From Bacteroidales bacterium (lineage in GTDB: Bacteria > Bacteroidota > Bacteroidia > Bacteroidales > F082): a stretch of DNA of 11,751 nt. How positions within the stretch are numbered: position 1 is the first letter of the stretch; every line of letters starts with the position of its first letter. The notes under the pieces were generated by a model. The model did not search any database and had not been told where the DNA came from. It saw only the letters and a program-made list of their open reading frames with translations. Below, in pieces: positions 1 to 6,750 of this stretch. Location of the stretch: contig JAOZNY010000052.1 in assembly GCA_029933565.1 (NCBI GenBank), forward strand, positions 1,402 through 13,152. The letters are read 5' to 3'. Both the position numbers and the translations under genes were made by a program.

Positions 1-195
1 TTGCGAATTGATTATTCTGATGGAACTTCGGATGAGTTTTATGAAAACACATCTATTTGGCAAACAGGGGAGACAGCAATTATTATGGTTGCCGATGGCG
101 AAAAGGAAATTACCAAGATTGAATTAGGAAGCAGTACAATACCTGATATTAATCATAGCAACAATCTATTTGAAGTGCAGGCAACTTCCGATTGA
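1..195 (+). CDS. C-terminal fragment of a secreted M1-type metallopeptidase-like protein
   Basis: The reading frame is open from the first base and ends at TGA (193-195). It gives the last 64 residues of a longer protein whose start lies upstream of the window. The TTG at position 1 is probably an internal Leu codon, not a start. The fragment looks like a small beta-sandwich. The end, with an IELGSSTIPDINHSNN stretch, resembles by recall the tail of Bacteroidota M1-family (aminopeptidase N-like) metallopeptidases, which often finish with 'IPD-x-N/D-x-x-NN'. No catalytic HExxH motif falls inside the window, so the enzyme assignment rests only on this tail. There is no T9SS sorting domain at the end. 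The following peptidase gene has its own promoter-like element starting just after this stop, so co-transcription is not required. Confidence 0.5.
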   Translation: MRIDYSDGTSDEFYENTSIWQTGETAIIMVADGEKEITKIELGSSTIPDINHSNNLFEVQATSD

Positions 196-204
196 TTACT
201 TTTG
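170..204 (+). promoter_or_regulatory. Candidate Bacteroidota promoter for the S8 peptidase gene
   Basis: A perfect -7 element TACTTTTG (197-204, consensus TAnnTTTG) lies two bases after the upstream stop codon. A TTTG (169-172) could serve as the -33 element, but the 24-base spacing is longer than the usual 19-21. Transcription would start near 211, leaving a leader of about 49 bases before the ATG at 260. Confidence 0.45.
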
Positions 205-259
205 TCAGATTATAGTTCAGACTTTTTTAAAACAGATTATTAATTATCTATAATATTAT

Positions 260-1933
260 ATGAAGAAGATTACTTTTTTAATTGTCGTATTATTTTCGGG
301 CATATTTGCTTTTGCACAGGTAGCCCCCGATAAATATTTTATTCAGTTTACTGATAAAAATGATTCTCCCTATTCAATTAACAATCCCGGGGAATATTTA
401 ACACAAAGAGCCTTGGATAGAAGGGCAAAGTATGGAATTGAAATTACCGCACAGGACTTGCCGGTAAACCCGCAGTACATTGCAGGTGTTGAGGCTTTAG
501 GTGCCGATTTGCTTTTTCCAACTAAATGGATGAACGGTGTAACTGTTTATACCACCGATCCTACTGTAATTGAAAATATCAATGCTTTACCTTATGTAGA
601 TGGTGTTTCCTTGATGGTTAGCCGATACGATCCTGTAAAAAAGGCATTATTCATGAATGATTTTTCCGACGATAAGTATAAATCTGAAAACCTAAAATCT
701 GGAAACTCTGTTAGTTCAATGAATTACGGATTTGGAACTAATCAAATTGAACAACTAAATGGAATTTTACTCCACGATGACGGTTATAAAGGCGAAGGCA
801 TGGTAATAGCAGTGCTGGATGGTGGATTTTATGCGGTTGATTCTCAGCCCCTTTTCGATAGTCTTTGGGCAAATGATCAAATCCTGGGAACAAAGGACTT
901 TGTTCATCCTGGTGGTAGCGTTTTTACTGAAAGCGGCCATGGAAGAATGGTTCTCTCATGTATGGGTGCCAATATCGAAGGGCAACTTGTTGGTACTGCT
1001 CCAAAGGCATCTTATTGGCTTTTGAGGTCAGAATATGTAGTAACCGAAAATGTACTTGAAGAATATAACTGGGTGTCGGCAGCAGAGTTTGCTGACAGTG
1101 TTGGTGCTGATGTAATCAATTCTTCTCTTGGCTATATTGATTTTGATATGCCCGTATGGGATCATGATTATGAAGATATGAATGGTAGTACAGCAGTTGT
1201 TACAATTGGAGCCGACATTGCTGAGAGTAAAGGAATTTTGGTGGTAAATAGTGCAGGAAACTCAGGTGGCAATCCTTTTCCATGGATAGGTGCACCGGCT
1301 GATGGTTTTGATGTATTTTCAATAGGTGCTGTTACAAGTGATGGTGACAGAGCCGGTTTTAGTTCAATTGGACCAACCGCTGATGGTAGAACTAAACCTG
1401 ATATTATGGCACAAGGTCAGGGGTCGGCAGTCGCCGATGAGGGATCAGGTGTTACTTTTGGTAGTGGTACTTCTTTTTCTTCACCAATTATGGCAGGAAT
1501 AAGCACTTGCCTTATGCAGGCTTTTCCAAATAGGACTCCGGCAGAAATTAGGGCTGCAATAAAACAAAGTGGTAATAATTCATCTTCTCCTGATAATTAT
1601 ATGGGATGGGGAATACCTGATTTTATGGAGGCTTATTCAGTAATGACAACTATTGAGATAGAAGAAGAGAATGGAGAAATAATTAACGCTTACCCAAATC
1701 CCTTCACCGATAATTTGACAGTTGAACTTAATATAAATGGAGCGACAGAAGCAAAACTAACATTGATGGATATAAACGGACGATTGGTTTTTTCCGATTC
1801 GTTTTCTTTAAACGGAAGCAGTACTCAATTTGAAATAGGAAATAAGATTAGTCAATTACCTGCAGGTGTTTACTTTCTTGGTGTAAATTCAATCGAGAAG
1901 TTTGAGGTAAAGAGAATTGTAAAGAATTTTTAG
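260..1933 (+). CDS. Type IX-secreted S8 family (subtilisin-like) serine peptidase
   Basis: This 557-residue protein is a secreted endopeptidase of the subtilase family. A signal peptide (residues 1-19, basic MKK start, hydrophobic core, cleavage after AFA) directs Sec export. Residues 21-150 form an N-terminal region with a DLPVN motif, typical of Bacteroidota subtilases and possibly a propeptide. The catalytic triad is visible: Asp187 (AVLDGGF), His227 (ESGHGRM) and Ser405 (GTSFSSP), with Asn334 (SAGNSGG) as the oxyanion-hole residue. Residues 477-557 match a type A C-terminal sorting domain of the type IX secretion system: NAYPNPF, then a DINGRLV strand, then LPAGVYFLGV and a basic KRIVKNF end. 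The protein is therefore probably moved across the outer membrane and anchored or released there. The substrate is unknown; nutrient protein degradation is a plausible inference. No Shine-Dalgarno precedes the ATG, which is normal for the phylum. All key residues are present and the gene looks intact. Confidence 0.93.
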   Translation: MKKITFLIVVLFSGIFAFAQVAPDKYFIQFTDKNDSPYSINNPGEYLTQRALDRRAKYGIEITAQDLPVNPQYIAGVEALGADLLFPTKWMNGVTVYTTDPTVIENINALPYVDGVSLMVSRYDPVKKALFMNDFSDDKYKSENLKSGNSVSSMNYGFGTNQIEQLNGILLHDDGYKGEGMVIAVLDGGFYAVDSQPLFDSLWANDQILGTKDFVHPGGSVFTESGHGRMVLSCMGANIEGQLVGTAPKASYWLLRSEYVVTENVLEEYNWVSAAEFADSVGADVINSSLGYIDFDMPVWDHDYEDMNGSTAVVTIGADIAESKGILVVNSAGNSGGNPFPWIGAPADGFDVFSIGAVTSDGDRAGFSSIGPTADGRTKPDIMAQGQGSAVADEGSGVTFGSGTSFSSPIMAGISTCLMQAFPNRTPAEIRAAIKQSGNNSSSPDNYMGWGIPDFMEAYSVMTTIEIEEENGEIINAYPNPFTDNLTVELNINGATEAKLTLMDINGRLVFSDSFSLNGSSTQFEIGNKISQLPAGVYFLGVNSIEKFEVKRIVKNF

Positions 1934-1952
1934 AAACTACATTTAGATAAAT

Positions 1953-1994
1953 AAAAAAGTCCCGGTTTCAAATTTGAAACCGGGACTTTTTTTT
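1953..1994. terminator. Bidirectional intrinsic terminator between the S8 peptidase gene and pckA
   Basis: A perfect 14-base palindrome arm (1959-1972, GTCCCGGTTTCAAA) is followed directly by its reverse complement (1973-1986). In practice this folds with a small AATT-type loop. Six A's (1953-1958) flank the left side and eight T's (1987-1994) the right, so it gives a stem plus U-tract on either strand. It sits 19 bases after the S8 stop and 18 bases beyond the pckA stop, serving both convergent genes. Confidence 0.93.
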
Positions 1995-2012
1995 ATTAAA
2001 AAACTTAGATAT

Positions 2013-3650
2013 TTATTTCTGAGGTCCGGCAGCCACAAGGCTTTTACCTTCGTCATTGTCAGTGTATTGCTTAAAGTTCTTAATGAATAAATCAGCAAGT
2101 TCATCGGCTTTTTTGTCCCATTCAGTTGCATCTTCGTAAGTATCTCGAGGATCGAGAATAGCTGGGTCAACACCTGGAAGTGCTGTTGGTATTTCAAAAT
2201 TGAAAACAGGCAGCATCTTAGTTTCAGCCTTTTCAATGGATCCGTCTAGAATTGCATCAATAATTCCCCTTGTATCTTTAATAGAAATACGTTTTCCTGT
2301 TCCATTCCAACCCGTATTAACAAGATAAGCTTCTGCATTGTTTTGTTCCATGCGTTTTACTAATTCTTGTCCGTATTTTGTTGGGTGAAGTGTTAGGAAT
2401 GCCGCTCCAAAACATGCTGAGAATGCAGGTACTGGTGTAGTTACACCAACCTCTGTTCCTGCAAGTTTAGCAGTAAATCCCGAAAGGAAATGATATTTTG
2501 TTTGATCTTTTGTAAGTTTTGCTACTGGAGGCATTACACCAAAAGCATCAGCCGTAAGGAAGATAACCTTAGTTGCAGGACCGCCCTTTGAAACAGGTTT
2601 TACAATATTCTCGATGTGGTAAATTGGATATGAAACACGTGTATTTTGTGTTACCGAACCATCGGTGAAATCAATATTGCCATCTTTATCGAGTGTAACG
2701 TTCTCAAGCAATGCATCTTTTCTGATTGCGTTAAAAATTTCAGGCTCACTTTCTTTATCAAGATTAATTGTTTTCGCGTAGCAACCACCTTCAAAGTTGA
2801 AAATTCCGTCATCATCCCAGCCATGCTCGTCGTCACCAATAAGTGCTCGTTTTGGATCGGTTGAGAGTGTGGTTTTACCTGTTCCCGAAAGTCCGAAGAA
2901 AATAGCAGTGTCACCTTCTTTGCCAACGTTTGCAGAACAATGCATGGCAGCCATTCCTTTTAGTGGAAGGTAGTAGTTCATAATCGAGAAGATACCTTTC
3001 TTCATTTCTCCACCATACCAACTTCCGCCAACAACGGCTCTGCCTTCTGTAAGGTTAAAAGCAACAAAGTTTTCTGAATTAATTGCTACACCGTCAGAAC
3101 GTTTCATTCCTTTCCAGTCAGGGTTGTTTGTCTTTGCTGCGTTAAGCATTACGAAATCTGGTTCGTAGTTTTCAAGTTCTTCGTCAGAAGGTCTTACAAA
3201 CATATTTTTTACAAAGTGTGCCTGCCATGCAACTTCCATAATAAAGCGGACTTTGATTCTGGAGTCTTTGTTGGCACCTGCGTAACCATCAACTACATAT
3301 AGTTTTTGGCCTGACAACTGTTTTGCTCCAAGATTGTAAAAATGTTTCCACTCATCTTGTCCAATTGGTTTGTTATCAGATGTTTTGGCTTGATCAGCCC
3401 ACCAAACAGTGTCTTTTGTTTTGTCGTCGAGAACAATATATTTGTCCTTAGGTGAGCGACCTGTAAATTTGCCGGTCATAACATTTACTGCACCTAATTC
3501 CGAGAGTTGCCCTTTTTCAAAACCTTCCAGGTTTGAATTTAATTCATCTTCGTAAAGTTGATCGTAAGATGGATTGTAAATAATTTCAGCAGCATCTATT
3601 ATGCCATAACTGCTTAAAGCTTCTTTAATTTTATTTAAATCTCTAGCCAT
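2013..3650 (-). CDS. pckA: Phosphoenolpyruvate carboxykinase (ATP)
   Basis: This enzyme interconverts oxaloacetate + ATP with phosphoenolpyruvate + CO2 + ADP. It works in gluconeogenesis, or in the CO2-fixing direction during succinate-forming fermentation, as is common in Bacteroidota. The 545 residues match the usual length of the ATP-type family. Visible motifs are the FTGRSPKDK substrate loop (Arg65), the metal-site region with Lys218 and His237 (AAMHCSAN), the P-loop GLSGTGKTTLS (253-263, Lys259), the second phosphate/metal motif IGDDEHGWDD (271-280, Asp274), and the adenine-site region around 358-376 (GPATKVIFLTADAF, then GVMPP). These correspond, with a shift of about five residues, to the E. 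coli enzyme. The ATG at 3650 is chosen because translation gives a complete N-terminus and no upstream ATG is better. The gene stands alone: it converges with the S8 peptidase gene and is divergent from thrS. The protein is cytosolic. Confidence 0.97.
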   Translation of the reverse strand: MARDLNKIKEALSSYGIIDAAEIIYNPSYDQLYEDELNSNLEGFEKGQLSELGAVNVMTGKFTGRSPKDKYIVLDDKTKDTVWWADQAKTSDNKPIGQDEWKHFYNLGAKQLSGQKLYVVDGYAGANKDSRIKVRFIMEVAWQAHFVKNMFVRPSDEELENYEPDFVMLNAAKTNNPDWKGMKRSDGVAINSENFVAFNLTEGRAVVGGSWYGGEMKKGIFSIMNYYLPLKGMAAMHCSANVGKEGDTAIFFGLSGTGKTTLSTDPKRALIGDDEHGWDDDGIFNFEGGCYAKTINLDKESEPEIFNAIRKDALLENVTLDKDGNIDFTDGSVTQNTRVSYPIYHIENIVKPVSKGGPATKVIFLTADAFGVMPPVAKLTKDQTKYHFLSGFTAKLAGTEVGVTTPVPAFSACFGAAFLTLHPTKYGQELVKRMEQNNAEAYLVNTGWNGTGKRISIKDTRGIIDAILDGSIEKAETKMLPVFNFEIPTALPGVDPAILDPRDTYEDATEWDKKADELADLFIKNFKQYTDNDEGKSLVAAGPQK

Positions 3651-3691
3651 AATATATTAATTTGGATATAATTATATTGTGTTTCAACAAG

Positions 3692-3699
3692 CAAAACTA
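3692..3699 (-). promoter_or_regulatory. Candidate -7 element for pckA
   Basis: Read on the minus strand this is TAGTTTTG, a full match to the Bacteroidota -7 consensus TAnnTTTG, 41 bases upstream of the pckA ATG. No clear TTG -33 element sits at the expected distance (around 3719-3721), so the promoter is weak or activator-dependent, or the match is chance. Confidence 0.33.
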
Positions 3700-3742
3700 A
3701 AAATTAAATCGTTTGCGGTGAAGAAACTGGTATTTGTTTTTC

Positions 3743-3799
3743 ATTAACAATGGTAATATTTAATCAATCAAAATAATCAATTATAAGAACATTGTTAAT
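3743..3799. repeat. 10-base inverted repeat, possible operator half-sites
   Basis: ATTAACAATG (3743-3752) and its exact reverse complement CATTGTTAAT (3790-3799) are separated by 37 bases. The half-site centres are about 47 bases apart. The repeat lies upstream of both genes, about 95 bases from the pckA start codon and about 95 bases from the thrS -33 element. It does not match the TGTGA-N6-TCACA site of Crp. AT-rich background makes chance repeats fairly likely. Confidence 0.35.
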
Positions 3800-3803
3800 C
3801 AGC

Positions 3804-3864
3804 AATGAGAATATAGGAAAGGGAATAGGTATAAAAGTTGAAATCAACAGAGAAATGAGAATAT
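3804..3864 (+). repeat. 11-base direct repeat with 50-base period
   Basis: AATGAGAATAT occurs exactly at 3804-3814 and again at 3854-3864, an offset of 50 bases. The second copy overlaps the hairpin at 3859-3881 that lies just upstream of the thrS -33 element. The function is unknown. Confidence 0.4.
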
Positions 3865-3881
3865 TTAATAAAAAAATATTC
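3859..3881. repeat. 8-base inverted repeat upstream of the thrS promoter
   Basis: GAATATTT (3859-3866) pairs with AAATATTC (3874-3881) around a 7-base loop. It ends 12 bases before the thrS -33 element, a position suitable for an activator site. It is purely AT-rich apart from the end pairs, so it could be incidental. Confidence 0.35.
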
Positions 3882-3893
3882 CTATGCAATTAG

Positions 3894-3923
3894 TTGGTGA
3901 TGTTCAATAAATTAGTACTTTTG
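3894..3923 (+). promoter_or_regulatory. Strong Bacteroidota-type promoter of the thrS-infC-rpmI-rplT operon
   Basis: The -33 element TTG (3894-3896) and the -7 element TACTTTTG (3916-3923) are separated by exactly 19 bases, the standard spacing for the primary sigma factor of this phylum. The predicted start is near 3930, giving a leader of only about 23 bases. A nine-base TTTTGCAGC is present at 3919-3927 and again at 3933-3941 in the leader. Confidence 0.8.
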
Positions 3924-3952
3924 CAGCCAATTTTTTGCAGCGAAATTAGAAT

Positions 3953-5896
3953 ATGATAAATATAAAATTACCTGACAATTCAGAACGTCAATACCAAAAG
4001 GGTGTAACTGCTTTGGATGTGGCACGCGACATAAGTGAAGGCCTTGCCCGCAATGTACTTGCGGCAAAGGTAAATGGCGAGGTATGGGATGCAACACGCG
4101 TTCTTACGCAAGATGCTGAACTACAGTTGTTGACGTGGAGAGATGAGGATGGTAAGGCTGCAATGTGGCATTCTTCGGCTCACCTTATGGCTGAGGCAAT
4201 TGAGTTGCTTTATCCGGGAGTTAAATTTGGGATAGGACCTGATATTGAAAATGGTTTTTATTACGATGTTGACTTTGGTGATTACGAAATTTCGGAGAAG
4301 GATCTTGGGAAGATTGAAAATAAGATGCAGGAAATTGCACGTCAAAAGCAAGTTTTTGTACGAAAAGAGATTTCAAAGCAGGATGCTGAAAAGTTTTTTG
4401 ACGAAAAAGGTGACGAATACAAACTTGAACTTATCAGTGATTTAGTTGATGGTGAAATTACACTTTATGAAAGTGGAAGTTTTACTGATCTTTGTCGTGG
4501 ACCTCATATTCCAAGCACTGGATTTATAAAAGCTATTAAACTTACCAAAGTTGCCGGTGCATATTGGCGTGGCGATGAAACAAAAAAACAACTTACAAGG
4601 ATTTATGGAATAACTTTTCCTAAAAAGAAAGAACTCGATGAGTACCTTGTTATGCTGGAGGAAGCAAAAAAACGCGACCATAGAAAACTAGGTAAGGAAC
4701 TTGAACTATTTACTTTTTCGCAGAAAGTAGGTTTGGGATTGCCTTTGTGGTTGCCCAAAGGTGCTGAACTTAGGGAACGGCTTGAACAGTTTTTAAAGGA
4801 GGTGCAAAAGGAAGCAGGCTACCAGCCTGTAATTAGCCCACACATTGGAAATGTAGAACTTTATAAAACTTCGGGTCACTATCAAAAATATGGCGAGGAG
4901 TCGTTTAAACCAATAAAGACTCCGGTTGAGGGTGAAGAGTTTTTCCTTAAACCAATGAACTGCCCACACCACTGTGAAATATACAATGCAAAACCTCATT
5001 CATATAAGGAGTTGCCAATAAGGTATGCCGAATTTGGGACTGTTTATCGCTACGAGCAAAGTGGAGAACTTCATGGACTTACAAGGGTTAGAGGTTTTAC
5101 TCAGGATGATGCACATATTTTTTGTACGCCCGATCAGATTAAGGATGAGTTTAAATCCGTAATTGACATTATTGAGAAGATATTTAGTGCTCTTGATTTT
5201 CAGGATGTTATGGTTCAGATTTCATTAAGGGATCCTGAGAAGAAAGAAAAATATATTGGTAGCGATGAGAACTGGGAAAAAGCTGAAGCTGCCATTAGGG
5301 AAGTTGCCGAAGAAAGGGGCTTGAATGCTATAACAGAATATGGTGAAGCTGCTTTTTATGGTCCCAAGATGGATTTTATTGTAAAGGATGCCATAGGCAG
5401 GAAGTGGCAGTTGGGTACAATTCAGGTTGACTATAATTTACCCGAAAGATTTGATCTTACATATATTGGTTCAGACAATGAGAAGCATAGACCGGTAATG
5501 ATTCATAGGGCACCATTTGGCTCGATGGAGAGGTTTGTTGCTGTTTTGATAGAGCATTGTGGCGGAAATTTCCCATTATGGCTTACACCTGATCAGGTAA
5601 TTATTTTGCCTATTAGTGAAAAATATCAGGCTTATGCCGAAAAAGTTTTAAATTTGCTGAATAAACAGAATATCAGAGGACTAATTGATGACCGGAGTGA
5701 AAAAACCGGAAGAAAGATTAGGGATGCTGAGTTGAAGAAAATTCCGTTTATGTTGATAGTAGGGGAGAAGGAAGAAAATGATGGTAGTGTTTCGGTAAGG
5801 AAACACAGAGAAGGCGATTTAGGAACATTTAGTTTAGAAGATTTTGCGGCACTGATTAACGATGAAGTTAAAAAGTTGACCGCTACAGATAAATAA
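3953..5896 (+). CDS. thrS: Threonyl-tRNA synthetase
   Basis: This cytosolic class II aminoacyl-tRNA synthetase charges tRNA-Thr with threonine. At 647 residues it is full length. An N-terminal TGS domain (about 1-62) is followed by the editing domain. The editing zinc/water site appears as His73 and His77 (HSSAH) together with Cys181 and His185 (CRGPH), which removes mischarged serine. The class II catalytic core (about 245-540) carries zinc ligands Cys337 (MNCPHH), His388 (DDAHIF) and His518 (MIHRAPFGS), plus motif 2 around 357-380 (RYAEFGTVYR, then the GLTRVRGFTQ loop). The C-terminal 100 residues are the anticodon-binding domain (ILPISEKY to the end). The ATG at 3953 lies just after a textbook promoter and gives an N-terminus that starts directly with the TGS fold. 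There is no Shine-Dalgarno. The gene is first in an operon with infC, which starts 29 bases after the stop. Confidence 0.98.
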   Translation: MINIKLPDNSERQYQKGVTALDVARDISEGLARNVLAAKVNGEVWDATRVLTQDAELQLLTWRDEDGKAAMWHSSAHLMAEAIELLYPGVKFGIGPDIENGFYYDVDFGDYEISEKDLGKIENKMQEIARQKQVFVRKEISKQDAEKFFDEKGDEYKLELISDLVDGEITLYESGSFTDLCRGPHIPSTGFIKAIKLTKVAGAYWRGDETKKQLTRIYGITFPKKKELDEYLVMLEEAKKRDHRKLGKELELFTFSQKVGLGLPLWLPKGAELRERLEQFLKEVQKEAGYQPVISPHIGNVELYKTSGHYQKYGEESFKPIKTPVEGEEFFLKPMNCPHHCEIYNAKPHSYKELPIRYAEFGTVYRYEQSGELHGLTRVRGFTQDDAHIFCTPDQIKDEFKSVIDIIEKIFSALDFQDVMVQISLRDPEKKEKYIGSDENWEKAEAAIREVAEERGLNAITEYGEAAFYGPKMDFIVKDAIGRKWQLGTIQVDYNLPERFDLTYIGSDNEKHRPVMIHRAPFGSMERFVAVLIEHCGGNFPLWLTPDQVIILPISEKYQAYAEKVLNLLNKQNIRGLIDDRSEKTGRKIRDAELKKIPFMLIVGEKEENDGSVSVRKHREGDLGTFSLEDFAALINDEVKKLTATDK

Positions 5897-5899
5897 AGT

Positions 5900-5929
5900 A
5901 TGAATAAATATAGGAGGACACAGCAATAG
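5900..5929 (+). other. Nine-codon open frame overlapping the infC start (possible leader peptide)
   Basis: ATG at 5900 opens a nine-codon frame (MNKYRRTQQ) that ends at TAG 5927-5929. The stop overlaps the infC ATA (5926-5928) by two bases, and the AGGAGG of infC lies inside the frame. It is in frame with thrS, three bases after the thrS stop. It could let ribosomes ending thrS or the mini-frame deliver to infC. It could equally be chance. There is no ribosome-binding signal of its own. Confidence 0.2.
5912..5928 (+). promoter_or_regulatory. Shine-Dalgarno AGGAGG and ATA start codon of infC
   Basis: AGGAGG (5912-5917) is a perfect complement to the 16S rRNA 3' end and sits 8 bases before ATA (5926-5928). 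None of the other plus-strand genes here has a comparable site. The infC frame is closed by TAG at 5911-5913 and contains no ATG, GTG or TTG before 6028. The ATA is therefore the only near-cognate codon that lies at proper spacing and yields the expected basic N-terminus. Confidence 0.8.
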
Positions 5930-6480
5930 CACAGTTTAGAGGCAGAAGAAGGCCACGAAAGCCGTTTAGAAAAGCAGAAGACCCAAATAAAATCAACAAA
6001 AGGATTACAGCCCCTGTTGTTAGATTAGTGGGTGAAAATGTAGAAACTAATATCTACCAGTTGAGGGATGCTCAGGATTTGGCTGAGAAACTGGAATTGG
6101 ATTTGGTTGAAATATCGCCTTCGGCAAACCCACCGGTTTGTAAAATAATGGACTACAAAAAGTTTCTTTACCAACAAAAAAAGAAACAAAAAGAAATAAA
6201 GGCTAAAACCGCTAAAGTTGTTGTTAAAGAGATTAGGCTTGGACCAAACACCGACGACCATGATTTTAATTTTAAATTGAATCATGCGAAAAAATTCCTT
6301 GAAGACGGTGCCAAAGTTAAAGTTGACGTGTTCTTTAAAGGAAGATCGATAATTTATAAAGATAAAGGCGAATATATATTATTGAGGTTTGCCCAGGAAT
6401 TAGAAGAGATAGGAAAGGTTGAAAGTCTTCCTAAACTTATGGGCAAAAGGATGATAATGATAATTGCGCCAAAAAAATAG
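5926..6480 (+). CDS. infC: Translation initiation factor IF-3
   Basis: IF-3 binds the 30S subunit, blocks premature 50S joining and rejects wrong start codons and initiator tRNAs. Starting at ATA 5926 the product is 184 residues, the family's normal size. The N-terminus is very basic (AQFRGRRRPRKPFRK), followed by the IF3 N domain (about 22-92, including ITAPVVRLVGENV and SPSANPPVCKIMDYKKF). A lysine-rich linker helix then leads to the C domain (about 97-184), with IRLGPNTDDHDF, KVDVFFKGRSI and a closing MIIAPKK. A GTG at 6028 (residue 35) would remove the conserved start of the N domain and has no ribosome-binding site, so it is rejected. In E. coli infC uses AUU, and IF-3 represses its own synthesis by discriminating against that codon. 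The ATA here suggests the same kind of autoregulation, though that is inference. The gene sits between thrS and rpmI, its usual place. Confidence 0.95.
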   Translation: MAQFRGRRRPRKPFRKAEDPNKINKRITAPVVRLVGENVETNIYQLRDAQDLAEKLELDLVEISPSANPPVCKIMDYKKFLYQQKKKQKEIKAKTAKVVVKEIRLGPNTDDHDFNFKLNHAKKFLEDGAKVKVDVFFKGRSIIYKDKGEYILLRFAQELEEIGKVESLPKLMGKRMIMIIAPKK

Positions 6481-6532
6481 AATCCTTTTAATAATTATAT
6501 AATTTTAATAATCAATTAAATTCATTTGTGCA

Positions 6533-6727
6533 ATGCCAAAAATGAAAACTAAATCCAGCGCCAAGAAAAGGTTTACCTTCACTGGCTCGGGTAAAATTAA
6601 GAGGAAGCATGCTTTTAAAAGTCACATCCTAACAAAAAAGTCGAAAAAACGCAAACGTAATCTTACTTACTCTGCGATAATCGACCCTGCGGATGAGAAA
6701 AGAATAAGGTCATTGCTTCGTAGTTAA
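6533..6727 (+). CDS. rpmI: Ribosomal protein bL35
   Basis: This small basic protein of the large ribosomal subunit has 64 residues, the normal length. The sequence opens MPKMKTKSSAKKRF, followed by the conserved GSGKIKRKHAFKSHIL region and KKSKKRKRNL, and ends with DEKRIRSLL, all diagnostic of bL35. It follows infC after 52 AT-rich bases and has no Shine-Dalgarno. The order infC-rpmI-rplT is the classic one, so it is probably translated from the shared operon transcript. Confidence 0.97.
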   Translation: MPKMKTKSSAKKRFTFTGSGKIKRKHAFKSHILTKKSKKRKRNLTYSAIIDPADEKRIRSLLRS

Positions 6728-6734
6728 TTAAATT

Positions 6735-6749
6735 AAATGTTTAACATTT
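6735..6749 (+). repeat. Small AT-rich hairpin after rpmI
   Basis: AAATGT (6735-6740) can pair with ACATTT (6744-6749) around TTA, eight bases after the rpmI stop. No T-run follows, so it is not an intrinsic terminator. The stem is weak and may only protect or separate the cistrons. Confidence 0.25.
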
Positions 6750-6750
6750 G

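Larger units (their letters stand above)
3651..3952. other. Divergent pckA/thrS intergenic region
   Basis: This is a 302-base, very AT-rich non-coding stretch between two divergently transcribed genes. It holds the thrS promoter (3894-3923), a weaker pckA -7 candidate (3692-3699), a 10-base inverted repeat (3743-3752/3790-3799), an 11-base direct repeat (3804-3814/3854-3864) and an 8-base hairpin (3859-3881). I found no credible open reading frame or RNA gene. The thrS leader is only about 20-25 bases long, which leaves no room for a T-box riboswitch. Confidence 0.7.

Noticed and set aside
1..3. TTG at position 1 as a true start of a 64-residue protein
   Set aside because: The frame runs to the window edge, and the product looks like the end of a larger exported protein with no signal peptide of its own.
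3930..3952. T-box or other riboswitch in front of thrS
   Set aside because: The promoter lies so close that the leader is only about 23 bases, too short for a T-box. No specifier loop or terminator-antiterminator is present.
6028..6480. infC starting at GTG 6028
   Set aside because: This would delete 34 residues, including the conserved opening of the IF3 N domain, and has no ribosome-binding site. The frame is open back to 5914 with AGGAGG in place.
6531..6534. An internal promoter just before rpmI using TTCATTTG (6521-6528 region)
   Set aside because: It has one mismatch to TAnnTTTG and is only a few bases from the ATG, leaving no leader. No -33 element is clear.
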